Shown here piece by piece: positions 55,670 to 64,000 of a DNA stretch of 64,000 nt. Source of the stretch: Apodospora peruviana (Eukaryota > Ascomycota > Sordariomycetes > Sordariales > Lasiosphaeriaceae); the NCBI GenBank assembly GCA_033439685.1, contig JAUEDM010000005.1, positions 3,038,001 to 3,102,000 of the forward strand. Direction: 5' to 3'. The position numbers were made by a program, and so were the translations under genes. Position 1 is the first letter of the stretch. Each line of letters begins with the position of its first letter. Below the pieces are notes generated by a model that ran no database searches, was not told where the DNA came from, and worked only from the letters and a program-made list of their open reading frames with translations.

Positions 55670-56500
55670 CGAGGATGGCCAAGGAGGAATAAAGACCTCA
55701 AAGAACATCATCAACAAGCCTGCGCCAAGCTATACCAGAGGTTCACATTGAGGAAAGGCAAGAGAAGCCAAAAACAAACTCTCAGACCACAGAGGCCAAC
55801 AGCGGTAGAGCAAGCCGCTATAACGATTGCAGCCTGGACCAAGGGAACCAACGATACGGATGGGGTGCTAGAAGAGGCATGGAGGTAGAGGTGGTTAAGG
55901 GAACAGAACGGCCGGGCAACGACGAGGCCAGCGGACTATCTAGAGCGCCAGAAAAAAAACATCTCTAGAGATAAGACACTCAAAGGACACTCAGGCCTCA
56001 ACAAGGCAAAAAGTTCACTACTGGTCCAAATTCGAACTGGCGATATAGTGCTCCGAGACTTCCTGTTTAAGCGGGGAGTTCAGACGTTATAACACCATTT
56101 CATAAGTGCGGAGAATGGCGCGAGACCGTCGAACACCCTGGCCATGTGGTGTTTGAACCCACCGTTGAGCCGAAGATGGAAGGAGGGAGCAGAGATTCGG
56201 ACTCGACGGGACTTTCGCTCTGTCCTCCAGGGCATTAATACTCCAGCTGTACGGCTAACGAGAAGGATCCTGAGCTGGCTGATGGACGTGGGATGATTAC
56301 CAATGTACAATCTGGCAAGAAATCTAGAGTTGGAGTCGGCGGTTTAAAATCCTCTCCATCGAAGGCCAGGAGGCATTCTTCTTTTGTATTCACAGGCTCA
56401 ATCACTGATATGTTCTTTGATTGTCGGTGCCGGCTTTTCACCCGACCCGTGAGGGTACGGTTTTTTGTACAGATTTAGTTTGAGGGTCCGACACGCCTTA
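55670..56500 (+). pseudogene. Tad1-like LINE, degraded 3' end
   Basis: Conceptual translation gives pieces of the C-terminal region of Tad1-clade LINE reverse transcriptases: LLVQIRTGDIVLRDFLFKRG near 56,015-56,075 and LQGINTPAVRLTRRILSWLM near 56,225-56,285, then PMYNLARNLE. The pieces are in different frames and are separated by stops, one of them at a position that should code Trp. The upstream reverse-transcriptase core and the 5' end are missing, as is usual for LINE copies. The copy is less AT-rich than its flanks, so it may be a later arrival than the surrounding DNA. Confidence 0.75.
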
Positions 56501-56790
56501 GCGCATAGCGGTGTCTAAATAATATAGTATATATTATTTTTAATAACGATAAATACTTTAATACTTAACAAATTATTTTTAAAAAGCTTTCCATCGTCAT
56601 TACGAATAAAATAGAAAATCTAACCGGAAAAGGCACAGTTCTAACGGCATAAAGCTATTAAGTCCGCCCATATTACCAAAGCATGTTTAAAACTAAAGGA
56701 AATAAATGCCTTACTTAGCAAATACCTTATTTTAGTATATAAATAAAAAACATAAAATATCTTCTTTATAAATAAATTGACACCGCATAA

Positions 56791-57100
56791 TGTGACGGGC
56801 TGAGCCCTGGTGCCGCCTCGGCAACCCTCGGCATGGAGCCTAGGACCACGGCAGCGAGGCAGCGCCCCACCGGCGACCCCTGAACGAAGCCATTCCCAGA
56901 AACGACAAGCACCTACACGGACCACAACACTAAACCACAACCAGACCCATGGCGGCTCTAGAACCTTCTGTCTTCCGCAGATGTGTACAGTTGGAGGTTG
57001 TCTTCCCACGAGACTTCCTTTCTTTTCCTCTTTTTCCTCATGTTCTGCGTCTTCGTAGAGTAGGCCTAGCTAGTTGCAATACACTGCCTTGCCCGTTACA
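56791..57100 (+). mobile_element. Solo-LTR-like element, 310 bp (copy b, forward)
   Basis: It starts TGTGACGGGCTGAGCC and ends TTGCCCGTTACA. The flanking CATAA on both sides is a perfect 5-bp target duplication, the size LTR integrases make. It matches the reversed copy at 51973-52301 along its length, including the ACCACAACACTAAACCACAA and CCCAGAAACGAC blocks. No internal retrotransposon genes are attached, so it is best read as a solo LTR. Confidence 0.78.
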
Positions 57101-57264
57101 CATAAGAAGTGAGGTATTAAAGTTGTCTCTAGACCTTGGAATTCAACTTGATAAGTTTGTACGATTCAGACTTACTAGCTACTACCAGAGATTTCCTGCA
57201 TCATAAATCCTCGGTAATAGACTTTAATTATGAATTATCTAAGCCCTTGTTATCGTTAGCAAGC

Positions 57265-57306
<42 letters not shown>
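57265..57306 (+). repeat. Microsatellite (TTA)14
   Basis: Fourteen uninterrupted TTA units, 42 bp. Confidence 0.95.
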
Positions 57307-57310
<4 letters not shown>

Positions 57311-58835
57311 AAAATAATAACGATACGTCCTGGATTCGATAAATGGGCTTTCTTTGTATTCTCTTATATTAATAGTTTTGTTATAATTTAAAGTGGTATG
57401 AATGGTAATGTCTTTGAAGTTACTATTTTGAAGGTTCTTAATGTTAAAAATTATTACAGAAAATAGTTGATATTCAATTGTCAATTAATATGTTAAAACA
57501 TACTTTTATCTTCTAAATTAAAACTTTCAAGCTTCTAACTATTATTAGTATTAGCCTTACTGCTAATATTATGAACCCCTTTTATTATAATATTGCTATT
57601 GTTAAAGATACCCTCGTTGCTATTACCGGCTAAGCAAGTTATATATATATTACTGCCTTCTATTATATATTCTTGAAAAGGGTTTAAAATCGACAAATTA
57701 TAAAAATAATACATAATATGGTTAGAACCGCTAAATTTTTACTGACACATATTCAGGCTAATCCCCGAAAATATTTAATAGTTAAATCCGTAAGCTGATT
57801 AAAGTCCCTTTACTAACTAAGCTTTACATTGCTATTAAAAGTCATATTATTTATAGCCGTTAAGCTTAAAGCGCCATTTAACTACATCACCTAATACCAA
57901 AACCATTTCAATACCGTCGTTGCTATATTATTACCGCTATAATAGGATTATTATCGGTTTTGTTAGGCAGCACTCTTCTACAGGGCTACCTTTAGCTCTA
58001 TAAAAGTGATGCAAGTCGTAGTACGGCTTGCAGCCTGCACAGCGGAAGGATGCGGAAGTGACAGCGGTACGGAAGCTGTAAAGGGGAACAATTGAACAAG
58101 AATACAGTGAGCTATTCACTGTAACAACAAGTGTAAGTAAACGATTCAACTTAGAGACAAGGGCTGTACAATAAACTATGCGCTGTAAGCAAGAGGGGAG
58201 TGTTCTATTGCAAAGACAAAATCCTATTGGCTCAAAAATACGATCTCAATCCTTGAGTTGACCACTGACAATCTTCTTCGACAACAAGAAGAGAAAAAGA
58301 AAGAGAAATGCAGGCCTGACTTACAGCCGTAGGCTTGTGGGTAACTGGAATACAATGGTTAGCAATCAGCTGTTATCCAGAGCCTTCTATGGGTCTATTA
58401 ACCTTCAAAGGCAGTAACCAGAATTTTCTGTAGGCTTGAAAGCCCCTGAAGAATGTGTTGTATGCTCTGTGGTTTCCAGAGCTTACTGTGGGGCTAGTGA
58501 CCCCTGAGTATTACCGGGGCAACAGGCCCACATTAATCAACATCACTGTAAGTCAATGATTGGCACTGCTGCTCACTTGTTAGAAATCACTGAAAAGCCA
58601 CTGTATGAAGGCATTGAGTTTAACAGTTTTAATTAAAGATATAAATTTTTTTCGTACTTAAAAAAGTAAAAACAAAAATGGAAGTAGAAATAAAGGGATA
58701 AAACTTTTTAATAGTTATTGGAAAGATTTAACTCCTTCCTTGAACCTCTTTCCTTATATATTAAATGGCAAAAAACGTAAGAAAATTAAACATATCTTAA
58801 TACATAGCTTATAATAGGGTTATACACTTTATAAG

Positions 58836-59131
58836 TGTGATGCCCCGCAGAGTCACATGCAGTGGCACGTGCTGGGCGCAACGACCCCGCGCTTGACGCG
58901 GAAGGTTGTGGAAGGCTCGCGTTGTAAATGGCGCTAGTTTAGCGTTGTGGCCCACAACTATATAAAGGGCAGAATAATTTCATAGTTCTAAATTAATTCT
59001 GTAACGTAGAAATCTACAGTCATAAGCAGTCCTTATTATTGCCACTGCAGCCAGTAAAACCCTGTGTCTAATAATACGTAAACCCCACTTACCTTATACT
59101 AATATTATATATTTATATTTTATATTTACAC
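58836..59131 (+). mobile_element. LTR-like element, ~296 bp
   Basis: A GC-richer head (TGTGATGCCCCGCAGAGTC) leads to a TATATAAAGGG promoter-like site at about 58,958 and then to an AT-rich tail. ATAAG occurs on both sides (58831-58835 and 59132-59136), which would fit a 5-bp target duplication. The right end is the weaker boundary because it does not end in CA. Confidence 0.5.
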
Positions 59132-59789
59132 ATAAGTCTACACCTTTTACAGTTATTTAAACAATATAAACCCTATCGCCATTAATTTATTTTAATCTAT
59201 TGCCCAACCAGCCACCATTGCATAAATCAGTATTATGTTTAGTATTAAATTCAATACTGAATCTAATACTAAATCAAATACTAGACCTAATACTATGTTC
59301 AAATTTAGCAATATTCGTCTTATAAAATAGATATCGGAGCCTTTTTTACCATTAAAAGCTAGTTGGAAAACGACTAGAAATTGGAGTGCAACTAGAAATT
59401 GTAGGCTTTCAGTATATTAACGTCTCTTTACTGGTTTTATTTTCAATGATTTTAATACCTATCTAACAAACGAACATATTAAAACCTATTAATATTATTC
59501 TTAGAAAGAATATTGGTAATTCTTATTCTACTTATATTAAAATAACTAAACTCGGCTAGTTTTATTACTAGCTTTCGAGCTGTTTTGAGTTTAAGTCACT
59601 AAGGGTAATATAACTACTTAATAATATAATACGGATCGCCGGTAATACTTAGCAAACCTAATAAACCTAGTAAACTCTCAGTAATATATGTATAATGTAG
59701 GTTAGTAGTAGGTTAGCCGGTATATAGGTCCCTGATATTAAAACCTAGGTTACGTAAGTTAGCCTACCTGGGCCCAGTTAGTCTAGTGT

Positions 59790-60720
59790 CAGAAATTATC
59801 CTAGCCAGCCAGCTAGTCCAGTTGGTCTGGCTAGGCAAGTGAATCCGGCTAGCCAAGTTTACGCATTGTAAGGCCCTATAATTGCAGGGCACTTCTTTTT
59901 TCTCTGCCCCGCTAGTCCCTATACCTACAGGCCCTTCTAGGGCCTACCTTTAGGCCTGCACCAACCGCGCTGTACCTCCTTGTCCCCCCTGTATTTACAG
60001 CCTTGCATTTGCCGTTTTCAGTTCGATTCGATTGACTGGCTGGATGACTGTTAATTGGTGTTTGGATATGTAAATTGCAATTTTTGATCGGCTGGACTGG
60101 CTCTAGCTGACTGATTCTAATTGGCTTCAACAGGCTGACCTTGACCCGCTGGTTTTGATTAATTAATTGGCCGTGATTGGCTGGCTTTAAGTGGCTTGAC
60201 TGGCATCAATTGGCTGGCATCAATTAGTTGACTGGCGTTGACTAGCTGACTTTGATTGGCTGGCTGGATTGGCTTCGATTAACTGGCTTTAACTGACTGG
60301 ACTGGCTTCAATTAATTGACCGGCTTGGACTGGCTGGCATGACTGGCTCCGACTGCCGGTAATTTATTTTGACTTATTGAATTGACTGTAGATGGATCGT
60401 TGACATTATGACTTATCAATTGACCAAAAGGGGTAGGAGCGTTGTAGTTGTGCGGTACTGATCTGTCCGGTCGGAGTAGGATTTTCGTGGTCGTGCGGCT
60501 ACCGTAGGTTGCGGTCGGCGGTCAGAGCAGTTGAGGTTACAGGGGCTTGGCCACTGTAATTAATGTTCTAGTGTATGTGCCGATCTGACTAGTCAAATAA
60601 TTCCCTGAGCTGGCTAGGCAAGTGAGTATGGATAGCCTAGTTTCAGTGGTAGCCTAGCTGTGCTAGAACACGGCAACTATGCAAACTCACTCCCCCATTC
60701 TCCCATTATAGTAATTATAT
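59790..60720 (+). repeat. GACTGGCT-repeat element, copy D
   Basis: This copy is the best match to copy B: AAGTGAATCCGGCTAGCC, TATAATTGCAGGGCACTTC, the pyrimidine-rich stretch and the tandem array (about 60,020-60,380). It continues with AAAGGGGTAGGAGCGTTGTAG, a GTGCCGATCTGACTAGTC block and the second end word AAGTGAGTATGGATAGCC. Copies B and D share their order along about 900 bp. Confidence 0.65.
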
Positions 60721-61149
60721 AGCCCTATACGCTAGCTACGCTAATCTTAAAAGTAACATAAAAAACCTAAAGTAGGGTAACCATCCGTAATATAATAACT
60801 AAAACTAAAAAAATCGATATAAACGTATACCATAATTGCTTTAACAAACTAACTAGTCGTATATAAATATAGATCCTATTTATATTTATTTTCCCACGAT
60901 TAACACCTAAACTAAACCGTTATTAGTAATAAAATATATAAAATGAAAAAAATATAATCAACTTTATAACGTAAACTAATCTTTTAATTTATTATTTAAA
61001 CCATTAATATAAAGGCTTTATATAATAAGCCATGTTAAACTTAAACCTTAATATTAATATATTTAAAACGTCAATATGCTACTTTCAGAACGTTTATAAT
61101 AATATCAAAATATTAGACTTTATTCAAAAACTTTTACTAGTAAGTAATA

Positions 61150-62989
61150 ACGTGGTCGACAAGCATGCCGCGCACCCAAGCATGCCGTGCACTTTTTACT
61201 ACCATACAACATCTTATCTTTGACAGAGCATTCCACCACCAAAAAAGATGGCTGCACCGTCCCAAGAAGACAGGATCATCCTTGCTATTGAGGCAATCCA
61301 GCGACAAAAACATAAGTCGTCGCAAAGCTGCAAACATCTACCAAATACCCGAAACCACTCTACGCAACAGGATAAACGGTCGAACTCCATGACGCGACTA
61401 TCGCCACAAAACCCATCGGTTAACAGCACTAGAAGAAGAGTCAGTTGTTCAATATATATTGAACCCATATTCGCGAGGATTCGCGCCTCAGCTGGCTGGT
61501 GTTGAAGATATGGCCAACTTGCTCCTTGCAGAACGCGACAACGGACGCGTCGGCAAGCACTGGGCTGCAAACTTCGTCAAACAACAACCAGAGCTAAATA
61601 CGCGTTTTAATAGTGTATATGACTTTCAAAGAGCCCTCCGCAAAGATCCAGAGCTTATTGGCGCGTAGTTTAAGCTTGTGCACAATATGAGGGCTATGTA
61701 TGGCATCCATGACTGCGACTTCTACAACTTCGACGAGACCGGCTTTATGATGGGCATTATCTGTGCATCTATAGTAGTGTGACACGCGCCAATCGACGTG
61801 GACGAGGCAAGGCGGTTCAGCCTGGCAATCGGGAATTGGCGACGGCGATTGAGTGCATCAATAGCAAAGGGTGGTGCCTCCCGCCGTTTCTCATCGTACA
61901 AGGCGCTTACCACCTCGCGAACTGGTACACAGAGTGCGGCCTCCCACTCGACTGGGCTATCATCCCAACTTCCAATGGGTGGACAAATAACGAAACTGGC
62001 TTGAAATGGATCAAAACTTCGATAAACATACAAAGTCTCGTACGAAGGGGGTGTATCGGATGATTGTACTTGATGGGCATGAGAGTCACCAGTCAGCCAA
62101 ATTCGAAGCCTTTTGCAAAGAGAGCAACATTATTACTATCAGCCTACCTGCTCATTCATCTCATCTAACCCAACCACTTGATGTTGGATGTTTCAGTGCC
62201 TTGAAAAAGGCGTACGGTCGGGAAATCGAGCACTATGTCAGAGCGCATATCAACCACATCACCAAGGTTGAGTTCTTCCTCGCCTTCAAAGCCGCCCACT
62301 TTACCGCTATAACCGAAAGCAATATCAAGGGAGGTTTCAGAGGTGCAGGTCTAATCCCTTTCGACCCTGAGGCTGTAATATCCAAGCTGGATGTCAAGTT
62401 ACGGACGCCAACACCGACTGGTCCCCCCCTCCACAGCTGCAGATCCTTGGGTCTTCCAAACACTAGAGAACTCAACAGAGGCTGTTTCACAATACGTATT
62501 GATCAGAAATCAGATTGCCCGTTAGCAGGAAAGCTCGCCAACACTAATTCATACTGTTGTCGATCAGCTTGCGAAGGAGATGCAGGCATTGGCGCACTCG
62601 GTTACCCTCCTAGTCGCTGAGAACCGTACCCTCCGAAAGGCAAATGAGGCGCTTAGCAAACGTCGGAGGGCCAAAAAAAACGTGTGCGACTTGGAGGATC
62701 ACTTACTGTAAGAGATGGAAATGATATATTAACCCAGAAAGAGGTGCAGGAACAAGTAGAGGGTGAAACGCGTGAAAATGGTAGTCGGCGGACCAGAACA
62801 CAGACGGCTCTACGGCGTTGTAGCAAGTGTGGAAAGCCTGGGCACAATGCGTGCACGTGTCAGAACAATATGGAAATGCCTGATGTATATAATTCCGAAT
62901 AGTTGCAGTATATTGTAGTTGTAGTGGTGTAATTAATGTTTCTTGTTGTGTGGTTGTTGAAAAGTGCGCGGCATGCTTGTGGACCACGT
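61150..62989 (+). mobile_element. Pogo/Fot1-type DNA transposon, 1,840 bp
   Basis: The ends are a 26-bp terminal inverted repeat differing at one position. The left copy starts ACGTGGTCGACAAGC and contains GCATGCCGCGCAC; the right copy is its complement. A TA dinucleotide flanks both sides (61148-61149 and 62990-62991), the target duplication of the Tc1-mariner-pogo group. The length, the TA duplication and the single internal transposase fit a Fot1/pogo element. The body is much less AT-rich than its flanks, so it arrived after most of the island had decayed. Confidence 0.92.
61248..62902 (+). pseudogene. Pogo/Fot1-type transposase, broken
   Basis: Fragments in order: MAAPSQEDRIILAIEAIQ and KNISRRKAANIYQIPETTLR (Psq-type DNA-binding helix-turn-helix, about 61,248-61,380); the CENP-B-type second helix domain with HKTHRLTALEE and ALRKDPELI (61,400-61,665); then the DDE domain with its three Asp in FNFDETGF-like (about 61,725), LDGHESH (about 62,070) and QPLDVG (about 62,172). 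The C-terminus ends in a zinc knuckle CSKCGKPGHN. At least three frameshifts (near 61,302, 61,775 and 62,010, with another after 62,420) and stops at 61390-61392, 61666-61668 and 61780-61782 disable it. The 61666 stop replaces an expected Trp, as RIP would do. Confidence 0.88.
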
Positions 62990-63377
62990 TATACGTATTA
63001 TAATATATAACAAAATTAACGGATCGAAATTGAAAAGCTTAACTACGACGACTAAAAGAAACTTTAGGCTAAACTACTTACCAAAGAACTTCAAAATAAA
63101 GTACAGTAATAATCCAAATTCGGTAAGTTAAGAAAATTAAAAAGAGTATTTAATAATCAAGGGACTTCGAAGTATCATTCGATTTTGAAAGCAGCTTTTA
63201 ACGGCGAGGAAATACTTAAAGAAACCCCTAGAAATGTCAATAAAACATTTATAAAGCTTAGAATCTTAAAAAGATAAAGGCTTACAGTTAGTAAAGATAA
63301 CGCGCTAATACGATAATATAATTAATCAATAAAACCTCTTTGAAATTAAAAGCTTAGAGCCTAAAAAAAATACGAAT

Positions 63378-63541
63378 TGTGACAAACTAGTGGAATAACC
63401 TAAACCATTACACCAAACCCCCCTCAATCGCAAAGTAATGCCAGAATACCAGATATGTTAGCCTTTGAAATTCTGATATTTTATATACCGTTGACGGTCG
63501 CAAATCAATCCAATCAAGGCTCAATTGCACCGACCCTCACA
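63378..63541 (+). mobile_element. 163-bp LTR-like element family, copy 3
   Basis: Starts TGTGACAAACTAG and ends CGACCCTCACA, with the same internal blocks as copies 1 and 2 (CCATTACACCAAACCC, TATATACCGTTGACGG). Orientation is the same in all three copies. The flanks show no clear duplication. Confidence 0.75.
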
Positions 63542-63923
63542 ATATATTAGTCTACGACTTTGAAAAGAGGTTTAGAAAGTATATTTTAATAAGGACTTTA
63601 TCGAGCTAATTATCGAAATAATTGCTATAATTATTAAAGGTATCACTATACTAATAGAATATATGGTACTCTGTTAGAACGGTAGGAATATAGTTAGTAT
63701 CATTAACGGTAATTGTCGTTTATTTTCTTAATTATATTTTTTATAATGCGACTTTTTAATATTAATTTAAGCACCCGTAGAGTAGCTTGAATACTAGTAG
63801 TTTTTAAGAAGATTATTGACCTATTTAATATAAATATGGCAGACTATATTTAAGAAAATGTAGTATAGAATGATATATTGCGGTTTATCTTCTGGTTTTT
63901 ATAAAAGAGTATAGCCTACTAGG

Positions 63924-64000
63924 TGTGACGAGCTGGCTGCTATAGAAGCGGGTCATGTGCTGCTGGCACCATAACCATGGAAGACCCATATGACAAACGC
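63924..64000 (+). mobile_element. LTR-like element start, cut by the window end
   Basis: TGTGACGAGCTGGCTGC opens a GC-richer stretch that differs from the 163-bp family after the first ten bases. It looks like the beginning of another TG-starting terminal repeat whose remainder lies outside the window. Confidence 0.35.

Larger units (their letters stand above)
47095..64000. other. AT-rich, RIP-like transposon island
   Basis: From about 47,095 the composition shifts abruptly to AT-rich sequence full of TA, ATA and TAA, with almost no open frame above 80 codons, and this continues to the window end. Mutated mobile elements are scattered in it (separate entries). Breaks in the recognisable transposases include TGG to TAG or TGA changes, the outcome expected from C-to-T mutation at CpA. 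The parts not covered by named entries hold only AT-rich sequence with no gene that I can support. Whether the block continues beyond the window is unknown. Confidence 0.85.

Noticed and set aside
51973..57100. One large inverted-repeat transposon bounded by the two 310-330 bp copies
   Set aside because: Each copy has its own different flanking 5-mer pair, which indicates separate insertions, and the interior is a mix of unrelated repeats.

Overview
The window is nuclear DNA of a filamentous ascomycete (Pezizomycotina, most likely a Sordariomycete). The signs are 55-175 nt introns with GTRNGT donors, CTAAC/CTGAC-like branch sites and YAG acceptors, GC-rich coding exons, orthologues of fungal core genes (RPS28, SAM50, UBC6, SIP5, a UbiB kinase), plant-biomass enzymes, and an AT-rich block of mutated transposons of the kind repeat-induced point mutation (RIP) leaves behind. 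I rebuilt exon structures by hand from splice signals. Every multi-exon model listed keeps frame across all junctions.

Bases 1-47,060 are a gene-rich euchromatic segment on mixed strands. In order: the start of a probable cytochrome c heme lyase (-); a mitochondrial UbiB/ADCK2-like kinase (-); a GH71 alpha-1,3-glucanase (-, 8 exons); ribosomal protein eS28 (+); a secreted PL4 rhamnogalacturonan lyase (+) convergent with a sugar-porter MFS transporter (-); a second MFS transporter (+); a stand-alone secreted AA8 cytochrome (-); a DUF2235 alpha/beta-hydrolase (-); an Ara2-like aldo/keto reductase (+); a SIP5-like protein (-); a 6.5 kb stretch without a recognisable gene; a full-size PDR-type ABC transporter (+); SAM50 (-) divergent from UBC6 (+); a second aldo/keto reductase (+); and a GH2 beta-mannosidase (-). 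Housekeeping functions (haem and quinone handling, mitochondrial outer-membrane assembly, ER-associated degradation, translation) alternate with carbohydrate-active enzymes and transporters. There is no secondary-metabolite backbone gene. The only arrangement suggesting shared function is the pectin lyase/sugar transporter pair.

Bases ~47,095-64,000 are an AT-rich transposon graveyard that begins within 200 bp of the beta-mannosidase start codon. It holds nested LTR-type insertions: an inverted repeat whose right arm carries a 163-bp insertion, with the left arm preserving the empty site; two more copies of that 163-bp element; two oppositely oriented 310-330 bp solo-LTR-like copies with 5-bp target duplications; a 296-bp LTR-like copy; and an LTR-like start cut by the window end. 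It also holds four copies of a ~0.6-1.2 kb element built around degenerate GACTGGCT-type repeats that I cannot assign to a known class, the 3' end of a Tad1-like LINE, and a 1,840-bp pogo/Fot1-type DNA transposon with near-perfect terminal inverted repeats, a TA target duplication and a broken transposase. No tRNA, rRNA or CRISPR array was found by eye. I found no clear new enzymatic system; the most novel material is the unclassified repeat family and the nested insertion history.
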